DNA of 64,000 nt from Myxosarcina sp. GA_180221_E-2-1-MAG-40_15 (GCA_020692205.1 JAIMKV010000013.1:17670-81669); one strand, 5' to 3'. Shown: positions 9,622 through 19,172, counted from the first letter of the stretch. Translations and numbers: made by a program. Notes: generated by a model not told the origin, from the sequence alone.

Positions 9622-10260
9622 GTGGAAGGCAAACGAGAGTCATTCGCTGGTTGGGCATCCTATCATCTTTTAAAGTGGTCGGTGGTCAGTCCTGCACTGC
9701 ATACTTATTTTCGGATTAAGATCCAAGGAGCGGAAAAAGTACCTCAGTCTGGGGGATTAATCGCTGTTAGCAACCATGCTAGCTATTTCGATCCGCCAAT
9801 TCTATCTAACTGTGTTGGTCGTCCTGTGGCATTTATGGCAAAGGAAGAGTTGTTTAAAATTCCCGTGCTTAAGCAGGGAATCAAGCTCTATGGAGCATAT
9901 CCAGTCAAACGCAGTACAGGCGATCGCGCAGCCCTCCGCGCAGCTATAGCAGCCATTGAGTCAGGTTGGGTAGCAGCGGTTTTTTTACAAGGTACTCGTT
10001 CGGCAGATGCTCAAATTACCGCCCCTAAATTGGGTGCAGCCTGGATTGCCGCTAAGACTCAAGTTCCTCTACTACCTGTGAGTCTTTGGGGTACAGAAAA
10101 AATTATCTCTCAAGGCTCATCTTTTCCTCAACCCGTAGCGTTAACCGTCCGCATTGGCGATGTAATTGCGCCTCCGCCTTCAACTAAAAAAGAAGATTTA
10201 CAGGCTGTCACCGATCAATGTGCCAGCGTGATCAATTCTTTGCACGCTCTGGGAAGATAA
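9622..10260 (+). CDS. PlsC-like 1-acylglycerol-3-phosphate acyltransferase family protein
   Basis: The 212-residue protein has the acyltransferase HX4D motif at His52-Asp57 (NHASYFD) and a motif III site reading FLQGTRS. In most PlsC proteins motif III is FPEGTRS, so the Glu is Gln here, as may be the case in some paralogues. The expected reaction is acyl transfer to lysophosphatidic acid in membrane phospholipid and galactolipid synthesis, or a related acceptor. The start is a GTG at 9622. The upstream TPR gene is 25 bases away. A second PlsC elsewhere may carry the main housekeeping role. Confidence 0.8.
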   Translation: MEGKRESFAGWASYHLLKWSVVSPALHTYFRIKIQGAEKVPQSGGLIAVSNHASYFDPPILSNCVGRPVAFMAKEELFKIPVLKQGIKLYGAYPVKRSTGDRAALRAAIAAIESGWVAAVFLQGTRSADAQITAPKLGAAWIAAKTQVPLLPVSLWGTEKIISQGSSFPQPVALTVRIGDVIAPPPSTKKEDLQAVTDQCASVINSLHALGR

Positions 10261-10345
10261 TACTCACAGATGAACGTAGATAATTTCTCGTCATCTCAAG
10301 CAACTTTTAATTTTGTTGTCATGCTGTTGAAAGCAACGCAAGTTT

Positions 10346-10792
10346 ATGTTGAATTTTAAATACTCAAGTTTAATTAATGCACCTGTAGAGACAGTCTGGC
10401 AGTTTCACGAACGTCCTGATATTCTTGATCTGTTGACTCCTCCCTGGCAGCCAGTAAAAATTATTCGCCGTCAAGGAGGTTTGGATGTAGGGGCAAAGTC
10501 CGAATTCCGTTTATCTTTGGCGGGAATTCCTGTGCGCTGGATCGCGACTCATACCGAATGTGTACCTAATCGTCTGTTTGTCGATGAGCAAACTGATGGA
10601 CCAATGAAGTCTTGGGTACATCGTCATGAATTTCAGGCAGAAAACGGCAAGACCAAATTAACCGATGCAATCGCCTATAAAATTCCTGGAGGTTGGTTAG
10701 CGGAATTACTCTTAGGCTGGTGGGTAGATGCCCGACTCAAAGATATGTTTCGCTATCGTCATCAAGTGACTAAAACTAACTGTGAAGTTTAA
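10346..10792 (+). CDS. SRPBCC-family (cyclase/dehydrase-like) protein
   Basis: A 148-residue single-domain protein with the START/Bet v1 helix-grip pattern. It begins with FKYSSLINAPVETVWQFHERPDIL, continues through alternating strands (EFRLSLAGIPVRWIATHTE, WVHRHEFQAENGKTKLTDAI), and ends with a long helix (WVDARLKDMFRYRHQVTK). Such proteins bind hydrophobic ligands, and cyanobacteria have several relatives of unknown ligand. It follows the acyltransferase by 85 bases in the same direction and converges with the PEP-synthase-like gene. No ligand can be named. Confidence 0.75.
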   Translation: MLNFKYSSLINAPVETVWQFHERPDILDLLTPPWQPVKIIRRQGGLDVGAKSEFRLSLAGIPVRWIATHTECVPNRLFVDEQTDGPMKSWVHRHEFQAENGKTKLTDAIAYKIPGGWLAELLLGWWVDARLKDMFRYRHQVTKTNCEV

Positions 10793-10836
10793 AATATAAT
10801 ATACTCGATTTAGTTGAGCTTTCGTTCCTGCTTGAG

Positions 10837-13158
10837 CTAATATCTAGAACTTCTGACTTCATCTAAAAGCATCCGTCTTTCAGCGCGAGCGATCGCTCGA
10901 TAAGTTCGACCTACTGCTTCTGGTTCAACCGAAATAGTATCTACTCCCCATTGAATAAGCTGATCAATCAGACTAGGATGTTCGACTGGTGCTTGACCAC
11001 AAACACAGCATTCAATGTTGTTAGCTTTGGCAGTTTTAATAATTTCAGCGATCGCTTTTTGCATAGCGGGATGGTTAGCATTTAAGCCGCGATCGCTAAA
11101 TTGAGCCTGTTCTCGATTCACCCCTAAAAATAGTTGAGTCAAATCGTTAGTCCCGATAGCGATGCCTTGAACACCGGCGCGGACATATTCGGGTAATAAC
11201 ATGATTACTGACGGTACTTCAGCCATGATCCACACTTGAAAGGAACTTTGAGCAGTCAAACCAGCATTTTCGAGCCGACGATAGCAAAATTTGAATTCTT
11301 CCACGCTACGAACAAAGGGCAAAATTAAATTTAAATTAGCATAGCCTTCTGCTGTAATGTTCTTTAAAGCTTTTAGCTCTAAATCAAACAAAGTAGGATC
11401 GCTTAAATAGCCGTAAGTGCCTCTACTCCTTGAGACTGGATTAAGTGATTCTTCAGCGTAGCAATCGAGGGAACGATAAAACACAGGACGAGGGGTAAAC
11501 GCTGCGGTAAACTGACGCAGAGAATTAGTTAGGGTTGCCACAAACTCTCTTTGAAAAGGCTCTTGCCATCGAGCAAAAGTTTGAGATGCTAGTAGCTCTG
11601 CTAACATCAATTCTGAGCGTAATAGTCCGACTCCATCTATAGGTAGGTGCGACGCGACAGCAATGCTTGCTGGTTGAAACAGATTCACCATTAATTTAGT
11701 GGCGATGGGATCAGTGGGGGATGGTGTATGAGAATTAGAAGCTGGGCGAAATTGTGCTTGCTGATGCTTAGTTGCAGGATAGACTTTACCATTATCACCA
11801 TCAAGTAATACGGTGACTGCGTTTTGGATAATTTTAGTTGCGTCTGTAACGTTGACTACGGCAGGAATATGCAGTTCTCTGGCGATTATAGCACCGTGGC
11901 TATTTTTTCCCCCCATTTCAGTGATAATTCCTCCTGCCTGCTTAATCAAAGATATATGTTGGGGGTTAATTATTTTAGTGACTAAAATTGAGCCAGCAGG
12001 AATTGGCTGATGATGAGTCTGAAAATCTTTGACCACTACCACTTCTGACTGCACCTTACCCGAAGCAGCCGCCACACCAATTAACAGGGGTTGAACTGAT
12101 AATGATGGAGTTAGATCTTCAGTGATCGCAGCAGTAGAAATTAGCTGATTGTTGAATCGAGTAAAGTAAAAATTGGGGGTGGTAGATTTTGACTGCGGAA
12201 TGTGATTCGCTACAAGCTCTACTTTGTTTGATTTAGGGATGTCTGGCTTAAATGCAGTCCAAGCCAAATATTTAATTTGTGGCTGTTGTTCAAGAATGTC
12301 TTGAGTTAACTGAAACAAAAGCGCGATCGCTTCGGGATCTAATACATAAGTCTCGGCTAAGTCTTCTCCAGGAATATATGCTTCGATACAATCGATTGAT
12401 GGCGTGTTCAAATCGATGCTTTTTGGTCGATAAGCATAGTTTTTGTGACCCAGGTGTAGCGACAAAATATAGCCAGTATGGCGATCTAGACAATATTCGT
12501 CTGGTTCAACATCTCCTTGAAGTAAACTTGGTTCTAAACCCCAGCTAGCTTTGATTTGCACTCCAGCCTCACTTACCTCAATAATGCCTGAAGCGTAGGC
12601 AGCTTTTAAGGGTCTAACTAAAATGGATAAATTAACCTGATCGCTAGTTAAACCTAACTTTTGCCAATACAATAGACTGCTAGCGATAAATAATTCTGAC
12701 CAAACTAGCTTAATAGCTGTAGCTAAGGCTTCTGGAGTCTGATTACAGGTGTGCGATCGCCATAAACTGCTAATCGAGTGGGGTTGACCACCGGGAATAG
12801 TAATAAACGGTTCGAGAATTAAAAGATCAGAGTTTAGCTGCTGTACTGCCTGCTCTATTTCTGCTTGCCAGGTTGGGTTCAATAAAGCTTGATTGACTAT
12901 CTGACGACTACGAATGGCGACTGACTGTAAAGTTTGATAGTCGTCTAGAGCCAGTTTTTTCCAGTGGTTGTTAGGATTTACTGCTGACAATTCAGCTTTT
13001 AAATCAGCTAAAAACTGCTGTAATAAATTATTGCCTAACACAAATCCAGGCAAAACTGGACACTCGTGTTGAAGTAATTGGCTGAGAATAAATAATTTAT
13101 CCCCAACCAAAAATTGTTCTGAATACTGAATTTGTGACAGCCAATAAATATAGTTCAC
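10837..13158 (-). CDS. PEP synthase / PEP-utilising-enzyme-like protein
   Basis: The 773-residue protein has the three parts of PEP synthase and pyruvate phosphate dikinase. There is a reduced ATP-binding N-terminal region (VGDKLFILSQLL, 1-300), a swivelling phosphohistidine domain with GGKNSHGAIIARELHIPAVV, and a C-terminal TIM barrel. The barrel has GVGLLRSELMLAE, WIMAEVPSVI, GIAIGTNDLTQLFLGVNR and the Cys-containing CVCGQAP near the end. The N-terminal region is divergent, so the true substrate (pyruvate or another acceptor) is uncertain. The start is probably the GTG at 13156-13158, only four bases after the stop of the parA-like gene, which implies translational coupling. Confidence 0.75.
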   Translation of the reverse strand: MNYIYWLSQIQYSEQFLVGDKLFILSQLLQHECPVLPGFVLGNNLLQQFLADLKAELSAVNPNNHWKKLALDDYQTLQSVAIRSRQIVNQALLNPTWQAEIEQAVQQLNSDLLILEPFITIPGGQPHSISSLWRSHTCNQTPEALATAIKLVWSELFIASSLLYWQKLGLTSDQVNLSILVRPLKAAYASGIIEVSEAGVQIKASWGLEPSLLQGDVEPDEYCLDRHTGYILSLHLGHKNYAYRPKSIDLNTPSIDCIEAYIPGEDLAETYVLDPEAIALLFQLTQDILEQQPQIKYLAWTAFKPDIPKSNKVELVANHIPQSKSTTPNFYFTRFNNQLISTAAITEDLTPSLSVQPLLIGVAAASGKVQSEVVVVKDFQTHHQPIPAGSILVTKIINPQHISLIKQAGGIITEMGGKNSHGAIIARELHIPAVVNVTDATKIIQNAVTVLLDGDNGKVYPATKHQQAQFRPASNSHTPSPTDPIATKLMVNLFQPASIAVASHLPIDGVGLLRSELMLAELLASQTFARWQEPFQREFVATLTNSLRQFTAAFTPRPVFYRSLDCYAEESLNPVSRSRGTYGYLSDPTLFDLELKALKNITAEGYANLNLILPFVRSVEEFKFCYRRLENAGLTAQSSFQVWIMAEVPSVIMLLPEYVRAGVQGIAIGTNDLTQLFLGVNREQAQFSDRGLNANHPAMQKAIAEIIKTAKANNIECCVCGQAPVEHPSLIDQLIQWGVDTISVEPEAVGRTYRAIARAERRMLLDEVRSSRY

Positions 13159-13162
13159 TGTT

Positions 13163-14077
13163 TTACGTCACAGCAACTAATTCTTGTTGTTTAACTGAAC
13201 TTTTAGTAAGTATTTCATCGCTCAACTTCATAAATGCTTTTGACCCTCCAGAATTAGGCATTGCTATGGACACAGGCGTAAATAGATCGACTGCTTTGGC
13301 AACATTGACATCCATCGGGATTGACTGATTAAACAACTGTTCGGGAACAAAGTCATCTTGGACTCGCTTCATTACTTGCTTATAATACCTACCCATTAGC
13401 CCTCCAGCAGAGAGAATAAAGACAATTCCGAGTAAGCTGACATCTAAAGGCTGAGTATCGGCATGGCTTTTTCTGAGCTTAGCAATTCTTCTTTCTAATA
13501 GTTGAATTCCGACCAAAGAAAGAGGTTCGGGACGAGCAGGTAAGAGATAAAAATTACTAGCAGCAATACCGCTGCGAGTTAACAAATTATAACCAGGGGC
13601 GCAGTCTAAGATAATAAAGTCGTAGTTATCTAACACTGGTTCTAAAATCTGTTTGATCAATATCCTTTCAAAATTATCCCAAACTTTTTGAAACTCTTGT
13701 TCCTCGCTTTCCAGTGCTTGTTGATGCAGCATTTCTGAGATTTGATACTCATCATAAAGCTCAATGTCTCCTGGAAGTAATTCTAAACCATCGATGCCGC
13801 AGATATTAGGCACAATAATATCCTGAATATCTAACTTGCTCCAGGGATTGGGATTAATCACATTATCAAGTAGATAGCTTAGGGTATGTTTTTTCTTACG
13901 TAACTTAGCGAAATCATGGGGCGAGATTAAACTTAAGGTGGCGCTGATTTGTGAATCTAAATCTAAAACCAATACACGTTTGTTGTGTTTTTTGGCTAAA
14001 CAGGTAGCCAGATTAACAGTTAGAGTAGTTTTACCTACTCCACCTTTCATGTTGACGGTGCTGATAATAGTTCCCAT
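13163..14077 (-). CDS. ParA-family ATPase
   Basis: A 304-residue deviant-Walker P-loop ATPase. It has KGGVGKTTLTVNLA at residues 11-24, Walker B-like VLVLDLDSQ near 36-44 and FIILDCAPG near 155-163. These are the marks of ParA/MinD proteins that position DNA or protein cargo. A long charged segment between them (FAKLRKKKHTLSYLLDN, EQEFQKVWDNFERIL) is typical of cyanobacterial ParA paralogues. There is no parB or parS-like array next to it. The PEP-synthase-like gene follows directly, so this is unlikely to be a classical partition operon. The cargo is unknown. Confidence 0.85.
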   Translation of the reverse strand: MGTIISTVNMKGGVGKTTLTVNLATCLAKKHNKRVLVLDLDSQISATLSLISPHDFAKLRKKKHTLSYLLDNVINPNPWSKLDIQDIIVPNICGIDGLELLPGDIELYDEYQISEMLHQQALESEEQEFQKVWDNFERILIKQILEPVLDNYDFIILDCAPGYNLLTRSGIAASNFYLLPARPEPLSLVGIQLLERRIAKLRKSHADTQPLDVSLLGIVFILSAGGLMGRYYKQVMKRVQDDFVPEQLFNQSIPMDVNVAKAVDLFTPVSIAMPNSGGSKAFMKLSDEILTKSSVKQQELVAVT

Positions 14078-14273
14078 GTTTTGAAATTCCTAACTGTTCT
14101 TGTTAACGTTAGTGCGTCATTCTAGATTGTGGCAAGAATAAATCACCATATTTTCTAAAGTTTTTTTAATTAGTTGAACTCAGCTTAGGTTAATCGCCTA
14201 TGTACTGTCGTTACACTCTGTAGCAATTTAGAATAATGATTGTAATTTTAACCCTCCAGCTCGCTCTAGAAGA

Positions 14274-16907
14274 ATGAAAAAAATGCTTGCCAACTGGCGC
14301 ACGTCTTCATGGTTAGCTAGTAGTTCTCTAGATACTCGCTATGCTCTGATCGAAGCTTGTTTAATTGGACTATTATCCGCTTTGGCTGCGGTACTGTTGA
14401 AGCAGGGGATTAACTGGCTTGGCGGATGGCGGGTTCAGACGGCCAATCTAGTTGGGGCAAAGCTAGTCCTGCCTTTAATGGGGTTAGTTATGGGTACTCT
14501 CTCGGGGGTCGTGATTCAGCTTTTATCGCCTGGGGCAGCAGGTGGCGGTATTCCTCAAGTTAAGGCGGCTTTAGCTAAATATCCGATTGTCTTGGATCTT
14601 CGCACTGCTCTAGTCAAAACTTTAGCAACCATTTTAGTTGTCGGAGCGGGTTTTACGGTGGGTCGTCGTGGTCCTACAGTACATATTGGAGCAGCTTTGG
14701 GAGCGCAGGTTAGTCGTTGGATTCCCAACTCTCCGACTAATCGTCGTCAGATGATTGCCGCAGGGGCAGCCGCGGGTTTAGCAGCCAGCTTTAATACTCC
14801 TATTGCCGGGGTACTATTTGTCGTCGAAGAATTGATGCGGGATATTTCTGGCTTGACTCTAGAAACGGCGATCGCCGCCTCATTTACGGGGGCGGTTGTC
14901 TCTCGCATCTTTAGCACTACCGATATTCATGTTCCCCTAGCGGTGATTGATTCGACGCGTCAGGGCAGCTTTGCTATTCCTGAAATTCCGTTTTATATTT
15001 TTCTGGGGATCTCAGCGGGAATATTGGGTGGAGTTTTTAATCGTTCCATTATTCAGGGAATGAAATTTAGTCGTGGCTTACCCTTCCCCATACCGCTCCG
15101 TATTGGTTTGGCAGGATTGATTTCGGGAACTGTCATTGCTTGGCTACCACCTTTTTTTCAAGACAACGCGGGGCTGAGAGAACTCTTGATTGCCGGACAG
15201 TTCTCTTGGCAAACTACTGCGGTAGTATTTGTAGCTCAATTTTGTTTGACCATCCTGGCATATAGTTCGGGTGCGCCAGGAGGTTTGTTTGCTCCTGCTT
15301 TGGTCTTAGGTTCTGCTTTAGGATACCTAGTTGGGATTGGGGAGGTAGCTTTAATTAATTCAGAATCTCCCTATACTTTTGCTTTTGCCGGAATGGGAGC
15401 GTTTTTTACGGCAGTGGTTAGAGTTCCGATCACGGCAATTGTAATCATTTTTGAGATGACGGCGGACTTTAATTTAGTTTTGCCTCTAATGATTACTTGC
15501 GCGATCGCTTATATTGTTGCCGAAAGCGTTTCTCAAGGTTCTTTGTATGAGCATTTGCTCGAAGCTAGCGGGATTGAACTCACCGAAGAAAATCCCCAAA
15601 ATGACTTTATGTCACAGTTAACCGCAGATGATGTCATGGAGTCACGGGTTGAAACATTGCCCAGCAACCTGCCTTTATCAGATTTAGTTAAAGCCATGTC
15701 GCGATCGCATCATCGTGGTTTTCCCGTGGTAGAAGACGGTAGGCTGGTGGGAATTATTACTCAGTCGGATATTTCCAGCGACAGCAAAGCGACGAACGCG
15801 GTGACAAACGCTGTGTTGCTCAAGGATATTATGACTCCTCAGCCAATCTCAGTCTGTCCTGATACTTCTTTAGCAGACGTTTTATACTTGTTAGATCGCT
15901 ACCAGCTATCTCGTTTACCCGTTACTGAAGGCTCTAAACTGTTGGGAATTATTACTCGCAGCGACATTATTAAAGCCGAAGCAAAACAGTTAAATTGTGA
16001 TCATCAGCCCCAAGCCAGGTTTGAACCTTCTTATCTGGTGTACCAAAGTCGTTCTCCCGCTACGGGAAGAGGACGCATCTTATTACCTCTGGCTAATCCC
16101 GAACATACCGATGCTTTATTGACCATAGCGGGGGCGATCGCCCTTGAGCATCAGTATGAAATTGAATGTCTGCGAATTATCTGTGTTCCCAATCATATCT
16201 ATCCTGCCCAAGCTGAGGTAGAAACTGGCTCAGAGCGTCAATTAATGCAGCAGTTAGAAACCTGGGGCAAAGCATCAAAGATTAAAGTTCATACGCAAAT
16301 TCGGATCGCCACCGATGTTAGTGAAGCGATTTTAGAAACGATTGCCAGAGAGCATATCGATTTGCTGATCATGGGTTGGAAAGGCAAAAGCTCTAGTCTA
16401 GACTCAATTTTTAGTAATATAGTCGACTCTTTAATTCAGCAAGCTCCCTGTGATTTGATGCTGGTAAAGCTTGGTTCGGCGGCTCATGCTTTTCCCCAGC
16501 AGCTTCATCTACGACACAAATGGTTAATTCCGACTACAGGTGGCGATCGCATTAATAAACTGTTGACTATCTTACCTGCTTTGGCTAATTTAAGTCGCAT
16601 TCCGCCCAAAATACAGCTTTGCCAAGTATCAAAACCCGACAAATCGCCGCATTTTACCCCAGATTTTACCCAAGCTGCTGCTTTACTCAATAGCACCATG
16701 AGTTGCCCTATTATGCCGCTGCTGATTCCTGCTTATTCGGTATCACAAGCCATTATCGAATTGACCCAACGTCGAAAATATGGCTTGGTAGTTTTAGGTG
16801 CGAGCAACGAAGGGCTATTGCAAAACGTGGTTAAGGGCAATATTCCCGAAGCGATCGCGCATAATGCTAACAGCACAGTAATTATTTTTCGTAGTTCAGC
16901 AAAATAA
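14274..16907 (+). CDS. ClC chloride channel/transporter with CBS pair and USP-like domains
   Basis: The 877-residue protein has three parts. Residues 20-435 are a ClC membrane domain, with GGGIPQVK at 91-97, FNTPIAGVLFVVEE, SSGAPGGLFAPALVLG and GMGAFFTAVVRVPIT. Residues about 450-575 are a CBS pair, usually adenine-nucleotide sensing. Residues about 590-877 are universal-stress-protein-like halves (DLLIMGWKGKSSS, YGLVVLGASNEGLL). The selectivity motif normally reading GREGP is GRRGP here, so Arg132 replaces the external gating glutamate, and the internal proton glutamate region (RIFSTTDIH) also lacks a clear Glu. This argues against standard 2Cl-/H+ exchange and for a channel-like or otherwise modified mechanism. 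Confidence 0.88.
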   Translation: MKKMLANWRTSSWLASSSLDTRYALIEACLIGLLSALAAVLLKQGINWLGGWRVQTANLVGAKLVLPLMGLVMGTLSGVVIQLLSPGAAGGGIPQVKAALAKYPIVLDLRTALVKTLATILVVGAGFTVGRRGPTVHIGAALGAQVSRWIPNSPTNRRQMIAAGAAAGLAASFNTPIAGVLFVVEELMRDISGLTLETAIAASFTGAVVSRIFSTTDIHVPLAVIDSTRQGSFAIPEIPFYIFLGISAGILGGVFNRSIIQGMKFSRGLPFPIPLRIGLAGLISGTVIAWLPPFFQDNAGLRELLIAGQFSWQTTAVVFVAQFCLTILAYSSGAPGGLFAPALVLGSALGYLVGIGEVALINSESPYTFAFAGMGAFFTAVVRVPITAIVIIFEMTADFNLVLPLMITCAIAYIVAESVSQGSLYEHLLEASGIELTEENPQNDFMSQLTADDVMESRVETLPSNLPLSDLVKAMSRSHHRGFPVVEDGRLVGIITQSDISSDSKATNAVTNAVLLKDIMTPQPISVCPDTSLADVLYLLDRYQLSRLPVTEGSKLLGIITRSDIIKAEAKQLNCDHQPQARFEPSYLVYQSRSPATGRGRILLPLANPEHTDALLTIAGAIALEHQYEIECLRIICVPNHIYPAQAEVETGSERQLMQQLETWGKASKIKVHTQIRIATDVSEAILETIAREHIDLLIMGWKGKSSSLDSIFSNIVDSLIQQAPCDLMLVKLGSAAHAFPQQLHLRHKWLIPTTGGDRINKLLTILPALANLSRIPPKIQLCQVSKPDKSPHFTPDFTQAAALLNSTMSCPIMPLLIPAYSVSQAIIELTQRRKYGLVVLGASNEGLLQNVVKGNIPEAIAHNANSTVIIFRSSAK

Positions 16908-17173
16908 AGTTATCGATAATACAGATAGTTATTGGCGGTTAGGACAACATATAAACGGGTTAAATAAAAACGTTAACAAGCTCCAGATTGTCTTAACATT
17001 TACGATCAAGAAATGACAGTGATTAAGGCGCAATAGTTAAGGGTTCTTGATCTTTATGTTGCGTACTTTGACATTTTTTTCAAATCGCCAAAATCTTACT
17101 TATAGTGGAGATATATGAACAAATTAAGTTTTAAATATCTTTTTGTTTAATTATATTACGGTAAATAAAAATT

Positions 17174-17392
17174 ATGAATGTCAATAGTTCCTGCCCCTGC
17201 TGCTCCCAATCAATGCTGCTGCATCTAAGTAGTCGTCATAGTTACTGGTTTTGCTCGCATTGCCGCTTAGAAATGTCCAATTCCGATGACCAGACTAGTC
17301 ATCAGAAAGGTAAAGTTGCTAGGTTAAATTCAGCTTCTCTCCAAACTGCGATCGCTCCTTTAAAATCTGAACGGCCAGTAGCCGTAGTTTAA
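17174..17392 (+). CDS. Small zinc-ribbon protein
   Basis: A 72-residue protein with two Cys pairs, CPCC near residues 8-11 and CSHC near 28-31, plus a WFCSHCRLEM stretch typical of small zinc ribbons. The C-terminal half is polar and probably disordered. Such proteins bind nucleic acids or act as partner subunits. No specific function is recognisable. It starts at an ATG after an AT-rich leader and converges with aroA across a palindromic repeat at 17417-17440. Confidence 0.6.
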   Translation: MNVNSSCPCCSQSMLLHLSSRHSYWFCSHCRLEMSNSDDQTSHQKGKVARLNSASLQTAIAPLKSERPVAVV

Positions 17393-17416
17393 AACAAGCT
17401 TAAGCTACTTTTAACG

Positions 17417-17440
17417 AGCTAAAAGCTAATAGCTTTTAGC
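17417..17440. terminator. Palindromic heptamer-repeat hairpin between convergent genes
   Basis: Units AGCTAAA, AGCTAAT and AGCTTTT follow each other, so the tract folds on itself (GCTAAAAGCTA with its complement). It lies between the 3' ends of the zinc-ribbon gene and aroA and may terminate both. It also belongs to the dispersed seven-base repeat family seen at five other places in the window. Confidence 0.5.
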
Positions 17441-17457
17441 CTAACCTAAAACTAAAC

Positions 17458-18816
17458 TTAATTTAAAATCTGCATCAGAGTGCTAACAAAATTAGGATAG
17501 GAAATAGAGGCGGCTTCGGCGCGATGAACTGTAGTTTGCCCGCTGGCATTTAGGGCGGCGATCGCTAAACTCATTGCAATACGATGATCGGTAAAACTAT
17601 CTAATTCTGCTCCCCTTAGGTCGTTTCCCCCCACAATCTCTAACCCATCGTCAAGTTCAGTAATATTTGCCCCCATTTTGCCCAATTCAGTTGCCATTAC
17701 CGCCAGGCGATCGCTTTCTTTAACTCTTAATTCTGCTGCATCTTTAATTACGGTTTTGCCCCGAGCAAATGCAGCCGCAACTGCCAAGATGGGTATTTCA
17801 TCGATCAGTCGCGGAATTAAGTCTCCAGCAATCTCACAGGCTTGAAGCTGACTATGTTTTACCCTCAGATCAGCCACAGGCTCTCCTGCAACAACGCGCT
17901 CGTTCTCCCGCGTAATATCTGCCTCCATCATCGCTAAAGCTTCTAAGATTCCCGTGCGAGTCGGATTTACGCCTACGTTGGCAATTAATAAATCTGAGCC
18001 AGGCACAATTGCTGCGGCCACTAACCAAAAAGCAGCAGAACTGATATCTCCTGGAACAATTACCTGTTGTCCTCGTAAAGTAGGTTGTCCCGTTAAGGTA
18101 ACGCTGTTGGTGGCAGCATCAATATCTAAAGTTGCGCCAAAAGCCCTAAGCATTCTTTCACTATGATCTCGAGATAAAGCGGGTTCGGTTACGGTAGTTT
18201 TGCCGTCTACCATTAAACCCGCCAGTAAGATACAGGATTTGACCTGTGCCGAAGCAATGGGAGAATAATAGTGGATTGATGTGAGCTGCTGTCCTTTCAC
18301 GGCTAACGGAGCAAGAGAATTATCTTTTCTGCCCCAGATCTCTGCTCCCATTTGCATTAGCGGTTTAACTACCCGCGACATCGGACGCGATCGCAATGAG
18401 CTATCTCCCGTTACCATAAACAGGCGATGAGGATGGGATGCCAACAAGCCTAACATTAACCGCATAGTTGTCCCCGAATTACCTGCATCAAGAAGATCTT
18501 GGGGTTCTTGTAGATTGCCCAAACCAACTCCTTGTACCGTTATCTGTTGGGAATTTAACTCAGATATTTCTGCCCCCATTGCCCGAAAACAGGCTGCGGT
18601 GCTGCGGGGATCTTCTCCCAATAACAAACCTTTGATCGTGGTTGTACCTTCGGCGATCGCACCCAGCATTAAAGCACGATGAGAAATTGACTTATCCCCT
18701 GGAATAGCAATACTTCCCTTGACTGCATTTCCTAAACTGCTGGGATTAATTAATAATTTCTGAGATTCCGCGTCGTTTTGAAGACTGACAATAGGGGGCA
18801 TGGGGTGATCAGACAA
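17458..18816 (-). CDS. aroA: 3-phosphoshikimate 1-carboxyvinyltransferase (EPSP synthase)
   Basis: This enzyme transfers the enolpyruvyl group of PEP to shikimate 3-phosphate in the shikimate pathway. The 452-residue protein carries the family motifs [65 protein letters not shown] and [12 protein letters not shown]. The longest frame starts at TTG (18814-18816). An ATG five codons in (18799-18801) is an equally possible start. It stands alone, convergent with the zinc-ribbon gene. The PEP-binding loop reads [10 protein letters not shown], the common form. Confidence 0.96.
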   Translation of the reverse strand: MSDHPMPPIVSLQNDAESQKLLINPSSLGNAVKGSIAIPGDKSISHRALMLGAIAEGTTTIKGLLLGEDPRSTAACFRAMGAEISELNSQQITVQGVGLGNLQEPQDLLDAGNSGTTMRLMLGLLASHPHRLFMVTGDSSLRSRPMSRVVKPLMQMGAEIWGRKDNSLAPLAVKGQQLTSIHYYSPIASAQVKSCILLAGLMVDGKTTVTEPALSRDHSERMLRAFGATLDIDAATNSVTLTGQPTLRGQQVIVPGDISSAAFWLVAAAIVPGSDLLIANVGVNPTRTGILEALAMMEADITRENERVVAGEPVADLRVKHSQLQACEIAGDLIPRLIDEIPILAVAAAFARGKTVIKDAAELRVKESDRLAVMATELGKMGANITELDDGLEIVGGNDLRGAELDSFTDHRIAMSLAIAALNASGQTTVHRAEAASISYPNFVSTLMQILN

Positions 18817-18865
18817 TTAGTTCCGTAGCTAATGTTATCAGAATTTTTCTCTCTTCAGAAATCGA

Positions 18866-18908
18866 GTCAGAGATTACTCCGTCGTCTTACGGCGGAGCCT
18901 GCTCTGAC
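18866..18908. repeat. Nested two-stem hairpin element, copy 1
   Basis: The inner stem pairs CTCCGTCGT (18877-18885) with ACGGCGGAG (18889-18897) over a three-base loop, with a single G-T wobble. The outer stem pairs GTCAGAG (18866-18872) with CTCTGAC (18902-18908) perfectly. Four-base spacers separate the stems (ATTA and CCTG). The same architecture recurs in the opposite orientation at 63957-63998 with a different but complementary outer stem. Confidence 0.6.
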
Positions 18909-18995
18909 CGTTGGTCAATCAAGTTTCGGCATCAGGATTGATCAGTTTGAGGGTGTAGAGTATTGAAAGTATAACGTACAAAATAATACTGTTCG

Positions 18996-19029
18996 TAGCT
19001 ATTAGCTTTTAGCTATTAGCTCTTAGCTT
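18996..19029. repeat. Tandem heptamer repeat (TAGCTNN family)
   Basis: About five consecutive seven-base units read TAGCTAT, TAGCTTT, TAGCTAT, TAGCTCT and TAGCTT. This resembles the short tandemly repeated repetitive (STRR) sequences known from cyanobacteria. Related tracts lie at 17417-17440, 33704-33731, 38171-38193, 39650-39677 and 41333-41348. Confidence 0.75.
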
Positions 19030-19172
19030 CTTGTCGCATTCTATCTTTGATTTAACAAAATATAATCATGTCAAAAAATCACATTGTATGCTAAAGCCCT
19101 AAAGGGTTCCCTACGGTCTCAAAGCTTGAGCCAGAATGAGGTACTCATCTTGCGATCATTCCTAGAATAAGG

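Larger units (their letters stand above)
18817..19172. other. Repeat-rich intergenic region
   Basis: This 356-base gap between aroA and the Crp-family gene holds no credible gene. It contains the nested hairpin at 18866-18908, a run of TAGCTNN heptamers at 18996-19029, the short palindrome CCCTAAAGGG at 19097-19106 and the palindrome CTCAAAGCTTGAG at 19118-19130. The whole gap looks like a landing zone for small repeats. Confidence 0.6.

Noticed and set aside
18996..19029. Possible CRISPR-like array from repeated units
   Set aside because: The units are seven bases long with no spacers and no cas genes nearby, so this is a tandem heptamer repeat, not CRISPR.
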